Shown piece by piece: positions 12,256 to 23,957 of a stretch of DNA of 64,000 nucleotides (within the stretch, counting starts at the first letter, position 1; the number at the start of each line of letters is the position of its first letter). The notes beneath the pieces were generated by a model, which saw nothing but the letters and a program-made list of their open reading frames with translations, had not been told where the DNA came from and made no database searches. Source of the stretch: Cricetomys ansorgei (Eukaryota > Chordata > Mammalia > Rodentia > Nesomyidae); NCBI GenBank assembly GCA_026225945.1, contig JAMJFZ010001074.1, forward strand, positions 2,769,001-2,833,000, in the 5' to 3' direction. A program made the translations under genes and the position numbers.

Positions 12256-12293
<38 letters not shown>
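12242..12293. repeat. (TG)n microsatellite
   Basis: TG repeat with TTTG and TATG interruptions near its start, then about 17 pure TG units. Confidence 0.95.
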
Positions 12294-12299
12294 ACATAC

Positions 12300-13300
12300 T
12301 GGCATATACAGCTAACTGGTTTTGGACAAAGTTGTTAAGATAATTTTGTAGGAAAAAAATAAACGGATACTTGTATAAAAACTCAAACTGATACACTAGG
12401 GAAATATGACCTTGAAAGGCATCATGGATCTGAATCCAAGAGCTAAAACCACACTGCTCCAGAAGAAGGCGGGGAAGCCTTGTGACAGAAGTGAGAGAAA
12501 CCTTTCAAGAAATAAATTCATAAACTCTAAAATAAAAGAGATAATTTGAACCTCAACAATAAAGCTGTCTCCCTTCAAAAGAGACGGCTTTGAAAATGCA
12601 CTGAGCAATACTCCAGAAGACATTATTTTAAAAACATGTGTCTGGTGAAGAACTTGTACTCAGAATATATGAAGAGTATTTATGTTGATAACAACTTAGA
12701 ATGTTAACTTAAAAATGAGCACATTAGAAAGACAGAAGAGATAGAAAAGGAAAATAATCTCATCAAAAGTTGTTTGATGTCAAGCATAGGTCACCCCTGT
12801 TATCTTAGCATGCAAAAAGCTGAGACAGCAGGATTGCTGTGAGTTTGAGGTTAGTCTGGGCCACATTGTCTAAAAACACTACTAAGCAGACAAAACAAAA
12901 ACTCAGTATCATTAGAGCAATGCACACTAAACTACAATTGAGCCTTCTTACTTAGGCACTAGAACAGCTAACGTTAAAAAGATTGAAAATGCCAGTCAGC
13001 TTGGACAAAATTAGGCTATTTCTTTAAAAGTCAAACACTGTATGCATATGTGCAAGAGAAATGAAACCTGTCTCCACACCCAGGTATGAGCATGAATATT
13101 CATAATGTTTTCATTCATAATAACCCAGAATCAATTGGAATACATCCACACATCGGGATATTATTCAACAAGAGGGACAGGCTACCGGTACATGCAACAG
13201 GGATGAATCTCCAGCAGAAGGCTGAGTGAAAGAAACCAGACACAAAGGAATGGGTACTGGGTGACTACATGCTGTGGATACAGATATGACGTGTTGCCCA
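12300..13300 (+). mobile_element. Decayed L1M fragment (late ORF2 to 3' region), interrupted by an old B1
   Basis: The segments fit mammalian L1 order. 'gagctaaaaccacactgctc' is at 12439. 'atgagcacattagaaagaca' is near 12715. 'gcaatgcacactaaactaca' is at 12918, and 'gagaaatgaaacctgtct' near 13057. 'cacatcgggatattattcaa' (13150) precedes 'ctgagtgaaagaaaccagac' (13222). Stops and indels are frequent. An old B1 lies inside at about 12783-12905. It is likely the same insertion as 9840-10560. Confidence 0.78.
12783..12905 (+). mobile_element. Old B1-type (proto-B1) SINE inside L1M
   Basis: The region contains 'tgttatcttagcatgcaaaa', 'gctgagacagcaggattgct', 'gtgagtttgaggttagtctg' and 'gggccacattgtctaaaaac', then an A/C-rich tail. 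This is the layout of an early B1 lacking the later-type consensus. It interrupts the L1M sequence, so it was inserted after the L1. Confidence 0.72.
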
Positions 13301-13329
13301 AAGATGAACGTGCCGGTACCTTGCTCCCA

Positions 13330-13720
13330 GTGTGGCAATGTTACCAGCTTGTGCCATCTCTCAGACCTCTGACCTAGAGGGAGAGCATTAGACTGCAGGA
13401 CAGATTGCCCTCAGAAGGGATTAAGGTAGCTCTCGTGGGATCCTGAGTTAGTGCTGTAGAGACATAACTGTCAGTAAAAGAAAGCATTTGGCCCCTCCCC
13501 TCTCTGGCTTCCTGTCTTGTTACATAACTAGTCCACCCATCTTGTTTTGTTTTATTTACCATCTGTATGAGGTAGAGCCAAGGCAGCGCCCTTGCTAAAG
13601 TGGCCACCCTGCTGTTTGGATTTTCAGGGTTCCAAACGAGGACTCAAGTAACCTCTTTTCTTTATGAGTTTGCTGGTGTCAGGTATTTTACTACAAAATT
13701 CTATACATAGCAGGCCTGTA
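13330..13720 (+). mobile_element. Probable MaLR-type LTR (MLT1/MST-like)
   Basis: The second half reads 'ctctggcttcctgtcttgtt', 'accatctgtatgaggtagag', 'agtaacctcttttctttatg' and 'aggtattttactac'. This follows the usual MaLR LTR sequence around its polyadenylation region, as I remember it. No internal retroviral sequence is seen next to it, so it would be a solo LTR. The left boundary is unclear. Confidence 0.5.
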
Positions 13721-14839
13721 GTAATAGAAAGAAGATCAACTGTTCATGTTGCCACAACAGAAGAATGAAGAGCAAATCAGAAAGAAATAATAATAATAAT
13801 TATTTTTTGATGTGAGGTGAATGATTTGACTATGGTGTTGATTACAAAGCTGTGTATTGGGCTGCATGAATTAAACTAGTGAATTTATTATGTATGAATC
13901 TGGTTGCATGAAGCTGGTTTTAAAGAAATCACCAGAAGAAATGGCTGATTCCAAGCTCTGTGCGAAGAAGAGCATGGAATGGATCCAAAATACATTTTTG
14001 TGCCCATCAAAAGCAAAGAAATGTAATTAATAATGGGAGGGATCAGAAGGACACCAGAGTTTGGGAAGCCAATTTGTAGAGGTCCCACTGAGCTAGTTAA
14101 GGATTCCTTTAGTATCCAAAATGGTGACATAATGGATTGTAACCCATTGGTGGGAGTAAAAGTCAATGAATCCCTATTGTCATGAATAAATCAATGAAAT
14201 AATACATCAATAGTAGCAAAGGGAAAGCTCTTAGTAGCCAAATGCTGTCAAATAAAGTAAGGATGGCATCTGGCATCAAATACCACTAATGGACAGTAAA
14301 ACTAGCAAGCGAAGCTTTTATAGCGGACGGAATGACTACACAACCCTAACATGTCGCCTCCCCACAGCTCTTAAACATAAAGTTAAAATAATATTCACAA
14401 TGGAGAAAACACCTCACACACAAGATCACAGACCACTACTGAGACACAAGAGAGGTACCAGCAGATTTGGAAGACTGGGCGATACCGTAGGGGGAGATGA
14501 ATTCTCCATCTCTCACTCCTCACTCCCTCCAATTGGAGGTGGGAGGGAGGGAGTCCAAGGAGATTTTCAGGCAGAACGTGGGACTAATACAGAGAAGTGG
14601 AGCATACAAGGGTATCTGTGTCAAGTCCTCTGTAAATGGCTGAGAAGATGCGAGAGGAAGGGCCATAAAAGAGGAGGCTAAAGAAGAGACGGTGCACCCA
14701 GTGACTCCTGATGACTTCACCTTGAAGGTGAAAACTTTAGACAATACTCAGCAGACATGCTCGCTGGGACAGAAAAATCTACACTCAGAAGGCAATTTTA
14801 AGGTTGGAAATGTAAATATAAGATTTTTTTTTTATTATG
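13721..14839. other. Unassigned DNA with a short TAA run
   Basis: A (TAA)n run lies at about 13786-13803. The open frame on the plus strand at 14289-14681 (130 codons) has no known motif. A purine-rich 'aggtgggagggagggag' tract lies near 14537-14553. The style of 13900-14280 hints at an old repeat that I cannot name. Confidence 0.4.
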
Positions 14840-14938
14840 TGCATGGTGTGTGTGTGTGTGTGTGCGCGCGCGCGCGTGCGCGTGTGAGCGCATGTGAGTA
14901 TGTGTGAGCGTACGTGCATGAGTGTGCAGGCAGGCATG
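14840..14938. repeat. (TG)n(CG)n alternating purine-pyrimidine tract
   Basis: TG repeat from 14846, passing into about six CG units (14863-14876), then TG, CATG, GCGT and TACG blocks. Such tracts are the classic Z-DNA-forming sequence. The CpG content is striking in an otherwise CpG-poor region. Confidence 0.92.
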
Positions 14939-15065
14939 TGCTGAAGCATGCATATGACATCAGAGAGAAATTTTTTAGGAGTTTATTCTTTGACCATGGG
15001 TTTCTGGTAGTGAACTCAGGTCATTAAGCTGATATAGCAAGGGTTAGATAATTAGTTTCTTTGTA

Positions 15066-15097
15066 AAAACAACAACAAACAAACAAAAACAAAAACA
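15066..15097. repeat. A-rich (AAC)n/(AAAC)n simple repeat
   Basis: 'aacaacaacaaacaaacaaa' and following A-rich sequence. It could be the tail of an old retroelement, but no body is recognised upstream. Confidence 0.8.
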
Positions 15098-16545
15098 GAA
15101 GAGCCTGGGTGAGTGCATTTGGCTGTAAGCACAGTGGTTGGTGAAGCGGCGGCCAGATGGAGTCTCCCAGTGGGAGGCAGGTAGAACTGGAAGCAGAAAG
15201 GACACATACGCCTGCAAAGTCATCAGTAGTTACAAGATATCAAGAGAAGCAAGAGACAAACTAACAGCTACAAACAAACAAGCAAAATCCAGGCTAAAGT
15301 TGGAGGACATAGAGAGAACAGGATAGAAATAACTACAAAGAAAGGAAGAAAATAAGAAGTCAACATTTTCACCATAGATGAAATTGCCATGTATAGCACT
15401 TGAACTGTCACAGACAGACACCTGGCAAAGTCCTACACTGAGGTAAAAGGACACACTGGCCCGGTTCCTTATGTTTGTTTTTATGTCTCTTCATCAGAGC
15501 AAGAAAGGAACTCCTGCCAGCTGCTATCTGAGCTTTTTCTGCTTCAACTGTATCTGATACTGTGCATGTTTGTTAGGGACCTGCAGCTCAGGTTTCCTGT
15601 TAATAGAAAACAAAGCTAAATGTTTCACTTATCCGTGGCAAGAGCTGCAGCTGGCCGGGACTTATTTTGAAAGAAGGCAGAGGAAAGAGTGTGGAAACAT
15701 CCTTAAAACTTCTAAGAGTCTGCAGTCGTGTGAGACTTCAAGAGTGTCGAGCAGCAGGAGAAACCCGTCTGCTGTTTGTTAGGGTGGCTAGACCACAAGG
15801 CTTCACTTATGGCCCTAGATAGCGTGTGGTGTGGGGCTGAGGTTAAAAGTTCAGTCTTCTGATAAAACAGGTGATTCAGACTCTGCCCCAGATGGAGGGC
15901 TCAGCCAGATAGCCTCACCAGATCCTTCCTGGCTTTTACGAGGAAACTAGTTATTCATCTACTTGAAAGTATTTGCGCATACCTGTCATTTCTCTGCCTT
16001 TTCTGAATCGGATTTCATTAGCAAAGAGCTAGTCAATATGTGCTTTATGTCAACTCTGGGCTGCCCACTTTTGAGGAGCAGAATGTTGGAAATAACGCAG
16101 CCTAAGGCCACAAGGAGCTTCAGTGTAATGAGGGCAGACAGACATCTGCCTATGTGCCCTGCGTGGGATAGAAAGGAACTGAGATCATGGTAGAGGCTGG
16201 AAAAGAAATCTTATCTCAGTGTGTTCCGTTACAGCCACGAACGGCACATCAGATAGCTTGGTTTGGGTTATAATGGCGAAGGGCCTTTGAAGATAAGAGA
16301 CTGTACATTCGAGCATGATCTCAGCTAAGAGATCAAATGCAGCAGACAGAAAGAAGGACCAATGTTTGAGACAGGATAAATCCCATTTCTCTTTGCCCCC
16401 TTCCCAAGGGGAAAAGAAGGAGTGTCCTAAAGATATGGTAGTTGCACGGTGAGGTTCCAGGACTCTGGTGATCTGTGAAAGTTTTGAGCTCTCCAGTTTG
16501 GATTGTTTATACTTAAAGAAAGCTCTGGAAAAGTCAGACATCATA
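15098..16545. other. Unique DNA, no recognised feature
   Basis: No repeat family recognised. Open frames of 61-124 codons are present (the longest on the minus strand at 16185-16559) and none resembles a known protein. Confidence 0.4.
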
Positions 16546-16547
16546 TA

Positions 16548-16711
16548 TTTAACAGTCACCTAAGTAGCACTTATTCTGTACCAGGCACTGCTCCAAGTGA
16601 CTTATAAATAATAACTCAGTGCCCTTAATAAACCTGGGAAGCTTTATGATTCCCATTTCGCAGCTAAAAATGGAGACACAAAGAGGTTAAATAATTTGCC
16701 TGAGTCACATT
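16548..16711 (-). repeat. MIR SINE
   Basis: The sequence 'cttattctgtaccaggcact', 'gctccaagtgacttataaat', 'taaacctgggaagctttatg', 'cccatttcgcagctaaaaat' and 'gaggttaaataatttgcctg' follows the antisense MIR core closely. MIR is an ancient mammal-wide tRNA-derived SINE. Its presence says nothing specific about rodents. Confidence 0.85.
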
Positions 16712-17267
16712 TGTCTTTTCATTTTACTGGAAGGTCTCAGGGTAAAACAGCCTGAAACACAAGGGAGAGGGAGTGTGCGGCTCCCAGCTAATGGCACACC
16801 AGATGGTCGAGTCCTCGGTATGAGAATATCGATCTTGTCTTCTCCGAGTCTTCACCCACATCTGTGCACTCTTCAGTTTCTATTGCTTATTTGTAAATTA
16901 CTTCAAAGTACTGCTGACAAACTTGGTAAGCGGGGTCCCCTACGTTGTCCCACACTTCATGGGTCCCATGCTTCGGGGTACCTTCCTCAATTTTTTTCGT
17001 TTTTTGTTTCTTGAGCCTTGTGCTCAATTAGTGCTGTTACTGAGTGTGTCCCAATGCTATCAGAGGTTATTTGTGGTATCTTGTGGTACCTGGTACCTAC
17101 TGCTGTCTTCAATGAACTGTCTGATCCTCCATGTTAGCACAGGCCGATATGGTGATGCCCTGAGGAACTTCTTCCCGTGTGGTTACTTGGAAAAGGTAAC
17201 ACTTCTGCTGGCCAGTGTATTTCTTTCATGAGATTATCCAAGAATGGTGATAATAAACTCATCTGTG
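16712..17267. other. Unique DNA, no recognised feature
   Basis: Overlapping plus-strand frames at 16775-17014 (79 codons) and 16923-17231 (102 codons) are leucine, serine and phenylalanine rich with no recognised family. No splice-site context or promoter was found. Confidence 0.4.
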
Positions 17268-17605
17268 CCGTGGGGGTTTGAAATGAAAATGGTCCTCCGA
17301 GGCTCATATGTTTTGGTTTCCAGTTGGTAGAACTCTTTGGGCAGGATTAAGTGGTGTGGACTTGTTGGAGGAAGTGTGTCACTTGGGTGGTGTTTGAGGC
17401 TTTAAAAGCCCACAGCATTTCCAGTTATCCCTCTCTCTACCTAGTGATTTATTGTGGCTTTGACATGTAAGCTCTCAGCTACTGCTTCAGTGTCATGCCT
17501 GCCTATCTGCTGCCATGCTTCCCTCCATCATGGTCAGGAACTCACTCTCTGAAACTGTGACCCTCAATAAACTCTTTCTTTTACAAATACCCTTAGTACT
17601 TGTAA
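17268..17605 (+). mobile_element. URR1-like non-autonomous hAT element
   Basis: Recognised by 'gaggctcatatgttttggtt', 'tggacttgttggaggaagtg', 'tgtcacttgggtggtgtttg', 'ctgctgccatgcttccctcc' and 'actgtgaccctcaataaact'. These match the common rodent repeat that I recall as URR1. No transposase is encoded; elements of this class depend on an autonomous relative. The copy is near full length. Confidence 0.65.
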
Positions 17606-17694
17606 CTCATGCTCACAGGATACATGGGATGAATTCTTGATGCTGATTCATTGTCAAGCCTGTAGGAGCCATTTGTCCATGTGTATTCTGATTA

Positions 17695-17765
17695 TAGTGC
17701 TGAGGATGGAACAATGCCCAACGACCTTTACATTATATTTGCCACACCACTAGGTCCCAGGGTGT
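17695..17765 (-). repeat. Possible ID-like SINE remnant
   Basis: 'tagtgctgaggatggaacaa' and the following 70 bases resemble a decayed antisense ID element (complement of 'ggttcgatccccagcac'). The match is weak. Confidence 0.3.
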
Positions 17766-17769
17766 CCCT

Positions 17770-20700
17770 CGAATCCATCTAGAAGCTTGGTGGCCCATTT
17801 CAGACTTAGGGTCTACTGTCCCATAAGGCCTGCAGTCCTGCCAAGGCTCTGCTGCTTCAGTTATCTGTACGAATGTAGAATTCTCTCAAATTTATCTTTT
17901 GCCAGGGTAGATGAGGGGCATAGACCTTTTTGCATGAATGGGACAACCACTTTATCTCTGTCCATGGCCCCTCACCTGATCTTCTTGCTATTGTTGGTGT
18001 GAAAATGGCCAAAATGAAATCATATTCTAGAAATGTAGTGGGCATGGACAAAGGGATTCAAGAGAGGAGCTCGTGGAGAGCAAACTGTTCTATGCGCACA
18101 CCGTGACTGAAAATTACAAGTCTTTGGTCTTCCAGTTCTGGCCTCTTCAGCACGCCCCACCTGTGTGCACCACCACAGCCTGCTGGAGTCACATTTCTCC
18201 ACAACTCTGGCTGGGACATGCACCATCAACAAAGGAGCAATCCAATTTTAAAGTCGCCAGAATCCATTCTTCTCAAGAAATACCGTGGCTAATTCAGTGT
18301 TTTAAAGAACCGTGTGAGAGCACGTGACAAATCGTGCTAGGAACCAAGTGGCAAGGAAAGCTGAGTTGCTTTAAAACAGAACCTCCTTGAGAGCCACAGT
18401 GTGGTGTCAGCAGAGCTGCTGTCCCCTCTCACAGTAGGAAGTCCATTTGTTAGACACAGAGCTTGTGACAACAAAAAGAGGTGGTTCTAAGACTATCAAA
18501 CCAACAACAAAACCATAAGACAAAAATCCCAATCAGCAAATAAGCAAATAAGCAAATTTATGTTCTCTGCAGGCAGGCTGCACTTCTTCCATCCTGTCTG
18601 CTTGGGTGTTATTCTGCCACTTTAAACCATCACTTACCCTCCGCACTGCCTGCCGGTGAAGTACAGCCCTCCCTTTCCGCCCTTCCTAATCTAACCGCAA
18701 GCCACCTCTGCAAGTCCATCTCTCAGGCGAGGTGTTACACCGACAAACCCAAGTCTCTGGCCGTCCACACTCAGCTCCTTTCTCATCCTTTCACATTTGG
18801 TTTTAATATCCCTGCCCCACTTCTGTCTCTTCCACTTTTCTCCATTAAAATTATGCTCAAGTTTGAAGGATTCAAATGCCTCCATTTCCCCAAGCCTCAA
18901 GTCAGATGCACCCTTTTCATCCCAATGCTTATTTAGCCGCACCTCTTTTGTAGTTTATTTTCTCTGCTCCTTTCTGCTTTCCTTCTTTTTTTGCCTCGTT
19001 ACAAGCTGACTTAAGTCGCATGAAGACTAAGGGACTTGGTCGGGGTTCGAGTTCAAAGTAGTCAAACAGTTGTTCATCTTGGCAGAAACTTTTTTTTCTT
19101 TCCTGCTGCCAATTTTGGCATCTAGATGACAATTTAAAAAAAAAGCCACCCACATTAAATTGATGACAAAACTATATTCATAGCGGGAGCTGATGATGAG
19201 TGGAAGCTTGTGGGTTTCAAGACGAAAGCCCTCGTGCTCCGTTGAGTAAAAAGGAAGAACAAGTCCAGTCTAAAGCCGGAAGTCTAGAAGTAGTATTAAA
19301 TGTCCTGCATCCACAGAGACTTTAAGAACAGAGTCAGAGAAAGCAGATTCCTATGTACTGCCTTTGTTGTCTTAAAAGAGCAAACTCTGCCAAAAGTACA
19401 GCAGCCATGCAGAGCCGGGCATCTGCAATCTTTAACAGGTTTCAGATTTCCAAAAATGACTTGAAAATCACATGTCAGCAAACGAGAGGAGCGAAGGAAA
19501 ATGCTGATAGGAAGTCAGTGAGTTTCACATGGTCTTGAAATTCTCTGACAAAAATATGCAAAACACTAATCAGAAAGTCTGCAATCTTTCATTTGTCTCT
19601 TCATGACAGTGATTAAGTTCATAATGTCTTTCAGACACTTGAGCAAAGAAAACAAGCTGGAAAATCAATAAAAGCAAATGGCAAACATGCCCAGGGTGTG
19701 GATTTGAATGGGAACCAGAGTCAGTGAGAACATGGTGTTTGGGTAACATTGTGCCTGCATTGGCAAACTTTGATCTGTTAAATTTTGTATCTAAAATATA
19801 CTGAAACACACAGATGTAGCGATACAGGCACAGACACCATTAGAGCAGGCAGTCTGAGGATGAAAAGCATCCACCTCTGATTTAATCTTGGTCTGTGTCA
19901 CACGTCACGGATGATGCAAGGAGGACTCCAAAATGGAGGACGACATCCAGGTATCTTATCTCCCAGCAGTCCTGCCGATACTTCGTATTGTCTCTCCTTC
20001 TCAATTCCTCTCCATTCCTTTGATGTATGTGTTGTTAAGTCCTCAAATCTTATATTTTCCTTGGTTATATTACAACCATAGAACAACAAATATCAAACAC
20101 AGTTTTATTTATATGCCTACGGTAACGTGAGCTCAGCTTTTGTGGCTTAAGGAAATACCCATGCCCAAGGTCAATGATGATGCTCTCATGAGGCTATTAC
20201 GTCACTTGGGTTCTTTCACATAGTCTAGATAGACTAACACTTTGACAATAGGCCTAGAAGGAAGGCGTATTTTGTAGACTTACTATGTATTGACACAACA
20301 TCTTTAACTTACATCTATGGGTGATTGTAAAGACCGTTGCTTTGTATGTTTTTTTATTGGAAAGGCTAACATCCAGCATGTTCTAAATTTTTGGTGCTTA
20401 GCAATGTAAGACTCATACGCCTTAGACCAGTGGCGTTAGAGTATGTTCTACTGCCTCTGAAGGAATAGGCAGGCACTGGTAAGACTGTCGTCAACCAGGA
20501 GATCTGAGAGTTCCAAATGAACACATGTATGAAATCCCGAAAAAGCTTTTACGGATTAATTTAGTATTGCAGTTATATGTTTAAAATAACTTTGGAGTCG
20601 ATCTATAGCAAGAGAACTTTAAGATTTGAGCAAGTATAACACTTAGTTTCGTATTTTTAAAGGGGAGGGGGCTATTTGTGCACCTGAATATGAACTTCAG

Positions 20701-21685
20701 GCTTTTCAAACACTCTCCTCCAAGGCACTTTAGTCTCAAACAGAATTTGAGTGCAAATGTAAAACAGAATCTTAGAGATGCTTCTTCTCTGGGAACGTGG
20801 GTCCTGGAGACCAACCTCAGAGCCATCGGGCTGCAAGCTCACATGCAAAGACCAGCCAAGAAGGTATGTATGTAGGCAGACCCATCAAAGAGATTAACCT
20901 AAACGAGTAACGGCTCTCAGGCCCAGTACCCCACATCAGAAGTCCTTTGTAAAGCCCCGTGTCACTGTATTTGGAAGTCCGCCCCTCTGCTTAGTTGCAT
21001 TGAGTGTTATCACAACATGTAAGTGAATGGACAAATCTGCAGTCAAGGATATCCACGTAACTCTGGCTTCAGGCAGATGTAGGGTGGGGCTGGAGCGTGG
21101 TTCTTCTCGAAACTGGGTTAGAAATGTGACCTAATGCTTGAAGTCTGTCGCTCCCAAAGAGGAGGAAGCTATGAAGTGTGCTGGTGATGGTGGCAGGTTG
21201 CCATTCCAACAGAATTCTACAGTCAGCTTCTAGGACATGTTGCTTTAATTTTTTTCTTTCCTCCCCAGAAATCACTAAGCTACACTAGAGGGCAGGCTAA
21301 CCTAGACCTTTATTTTTCCCCCTCGAATGAGAATTTCATCTGTCATGTTTGACATAAAGCACTATAGAAATAGAAGCCCATAGGTGTAAAAGATTGTGGC
21401 TCTCTGTTATCAGTGATGGAGATTGTGCTCTGTGTGATCTGACTTTCGTGTTGTCCTTGGAGCATGTAAATCCTCACTGTAAGTAAAGCTTAAAGAAAAC
21501 TAAACCAACAAAAGCCTATGAAAATAGTGAACAACACATGCTTACTAATCGTATTATGGGAAAACAGGCATTATCTTGACCAGTAACATATAGCTATCTT
21601 CTGCAGAGGAATAGGAGATTCAATAGACATTGTCAACAGGATGCAAATCAGATTCACAATTTATATGTAATACCTTGCTTTTAAA
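17770..21685. other. Long unique stretch, nothing recognised
   Basis: About 3.9 kb without a clear repeat. The region 18560-18920 is pyrimidine-rich on the plus strand, giving an 83-codon lysine/glutamate-rich frame on the minus strand (18691-18942). I could not relate it to a known protein. There is no convincing exon and no CpG cluster. Confidence 0.4.
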
Positions 21686-21696
21686 TATGAGATTTT

Positions 21697-21884
21697 TGGT
21701 TTTTTTTTTTTTTTTTGATTTCTTTTTTTTTTTTTTTTTTTTTCAAGACACAGTTTCTCTGTTATAACCCTAGTTGTCTTAGAACTCACTGTATAGAGCA
21801 GACTGATCTGGAACTCACAAAAATCTGCCTGTCTCTGCCTCCCGAGTCCTGGGATTAAAGGCGTAAGCCACCACCGCCCAGCTT
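21697..21884 (-). mobile_element. B1 SINE with long poly-T (A-tail complement)
   Basis: The body runs 'cacagtttctctgttataac', 'gttgtcttagaactcactgt', 'agcagactgatctggaactc', 'tctgcctcccgagtcctggg' and 'ccaccaccgcccagc', a complete B1 on the minus strand. Two poly-T blocks (about 21701-21717 and 21722-21743) represent the A-tail and oligo-T. It is more diverged than the other two young-looking B1 copies. Confidence 0.93.
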
Positions 21885-22304
21885 AAATATGAGATTTTTA
21901 TTTTTTCTTCTGTGTGATTATCAAGCACTCTGGAGCTAGGGAATGTAAACTGGGGCTGTCTCACAAACAAGTACGGCATTCCTCAGACTAAGCTTGCTCC
22001 ATTCCATCTTAGAATCCTCAGCCCACACAAGGATATTAGAACGTAGTGGTGAGTAGCATAGCATTTTCAGAATGAACACTGGACATCCATATTGTCAAAG
22101 AATTAGTTGATAGCCACGACTGGCTGCTTACCACTTTTTGAAAATATCCATGTATACGATTAGCCTATTCTCCACACGCAGTGTGCTACTCCAGATTCTC
22201 CATAGACATGGAGACGATGGATATACACAATAATGGATTTATCAATGAGGATTGTTGTGTGCAACAATGCAGCCTGAGACATTTCAAGATACGTAGTTAG
22301 ACCC

Positions 22305-22430
22305 AAGTGTGGTAGCATGTATCTGCAGTCCCAGCATTAGGGAAAACAACCAGGAGGATTACCAGAAGTTTAAAAATGGTATGAACTGTATAGGAAGATG
22401 TTAGCTCACGAATAAAGAAGCAAAACAAAA
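22305..22430 (+). mobile_element. Degraded B1-type SINE
   Basis: 'cccaagtgtggtagcatgta', 'tctgcagtcccagcattagg', 'aaccaggaggattaccagaa' parallels the B1 left part ('gtggtggcacacgcctttaatcc' region) with many changes. The 3' part is barely recognisable. Confidence 0.62.
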
Positions 22431-22905
22431 TCGAATCAAGAAACAAACCTGTCATCAGCAGACTGGAGACAGTGGCATGGTTTCAGATCTGAGTGTCAAG
22501 AGCTCCGAACTGTGAGGGCGGAGGACGTAATCTCATGTCTGAGTCAGAGTCTGAAAGAGGCAACCGATCGTGCGGCTGATGGACAGGCGAGCACTCTGGA
22601 GCCCCTCTTGCTTACCTGTGCTCTGTTCAGGGCTCCAGCAGACCAGATGAAGCTGGTCCGAATGTACTGGCTTTATTGCTTTCTCCGTCCACAGATCCAA
22701 ATGCTAATTTCATCCAGAACCGACCTTGCAGGCACAAACAGAATAATGTTTCCCCAAACCTGGTTACTTTCAAGGCCCAGTGTCACAAAAAAATCTAATC
22801 ATCACAGGTAGTTTTGTGCTTTTTATGCGTTAGAGAATGCAAAATCCCTCTCTGTAACATTGTCTCAATTGGTCCCCACCTGCAACCTGTGAGCTACGAT
22901 GTGTA
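22431..22905. other. Unique DNA with an unrecognised 99-codon open frame
   Basis: A plus-strand open frame at 22512-22811 begins MRAEDVISCLSQSLKEATDR. It has no domain I recognise and no supporting splice or promoter signals. It is most likely a chance frame. Confidence 0.35.
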
Positions 22906-22909
22906 TGTT

Positions 22910-23020
22910 AAGATCATCACAACAGGTAACTGCAATCAGAAGAAATTATTTAAATATAGAGCGATCTCCATGGGTCTTTTGAAAATGAAGCATAGAGAGA
23001 TTTTATAACTTGAGCAACAT
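22910..23020 (-). repeat. Possible MIR fragment
   Basis: 'atcatcacaacaggtaactg' and 'gaaaatgaagcatagagaga' followed by 'ttataacttgagcaac' resemble the antisense MIR core ('gaaactgaggcacagagagg ... acttgccca'). Divergence is high. Confidence 0.38.
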
Positions 23021-23734
23021 GAAATTTGAATTTTTTTTCTAACTCTTAGTCCTAGGCCTTTTTTTTTTTTTTTAAAGTACATTTCACATTTATTTCCAAG
23101 TCTAAACAATGACAGCTACAGCACCAACTCAAGTCCCCGAAGATGACTAGTCTGGCCGACAACGTAAAGACTCCCTGACTGATCTGTTAACATTAAGATG
23201 GTACACAGTGTATCTCTGGTGGGCTTTGTACCTTAGGATAAATGTAACATGAGCTCAGCGATGGTAGAGGGAAGCATGAACAAGACATGAGTAAGCATGT
23301 CCTCACAATTAATAACAACAGAGCCACAAGAACACCCCGTGCTGGGAGACTCCTTTCCCTCTCATGACTCATTTCGAAGAGATTTCCTTTGTTTGTTACT
23401 TTTCTCAAAAAGCATTTCCTCTCTCCAGCTAAGATGATCTAGATCTTTAGGTTGAGCTGATGCTTTCATTTGGTGACCAGGCTATCTGGGTCTTTTAACT
23501 ATTGAGCCTCCTAGTGCTGGTAGGGTTAACAGGAGGGGGACCAAGAGAACCGGAAAAGGAATACTGTACAGACAGGTATATTTTTGTTTGTTTGTTCTTA
23601 TGTTTATAAGCCAAAGAAATTTAATATTTAATATTTGTAACTTTACTTTGTCCTTCAAGAATTCAGTGGGGTAAGACAAGACCTAAAGTTAGTATAAATT
23701 ACAAAAATAATGTACATATTATCTTACAAACTAT
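23021..23734. other. Unique DNA, poly-T at 23059-23073
   Basis: A poly-T run is followed by about 60 bp of unassigned sequence that could be the 3' end of a minus-strand retrocopy, but I recognise no parent. A short GTTT repeat lies at about 23586-23600. Confidence 0.35.
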
Positions 23735-23957
23735 TCAAAAATTATTTTTATTTCATATATATGTGTTTGACTACATATATATCTGTGTACCACGTGCATA
23801 CCTGGTTCCCCATGGAATCCAGAAGAAGGCATCATGTCTCCTAGGACTGAAGTTACACATGGTTATAAGCTGCCATGTGGATGCTGGGTCCTGAACCCAG
23901 GTCCTCTGCTAGAGTAGCCAGTGATCTTAACTTCAGAGTCATCTCTCCAGTCCCTCC
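23735..23957 (-). mobile_element. B3 SINE
   Basis: On the minus strand the head is the complement of 'tcatctctccagtccc' (about 23939-23954), followed by the complement of 'aacccaggtcctctgctaga' and 'gctgccatgtggatgctggg'. 'atggaatccagaagaaggca' (23812) is the B3 body. The tail at 23755-23795 is TATATG-rich. The pol III B-box region is recognisable but mutated. Confidence 0.88.
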
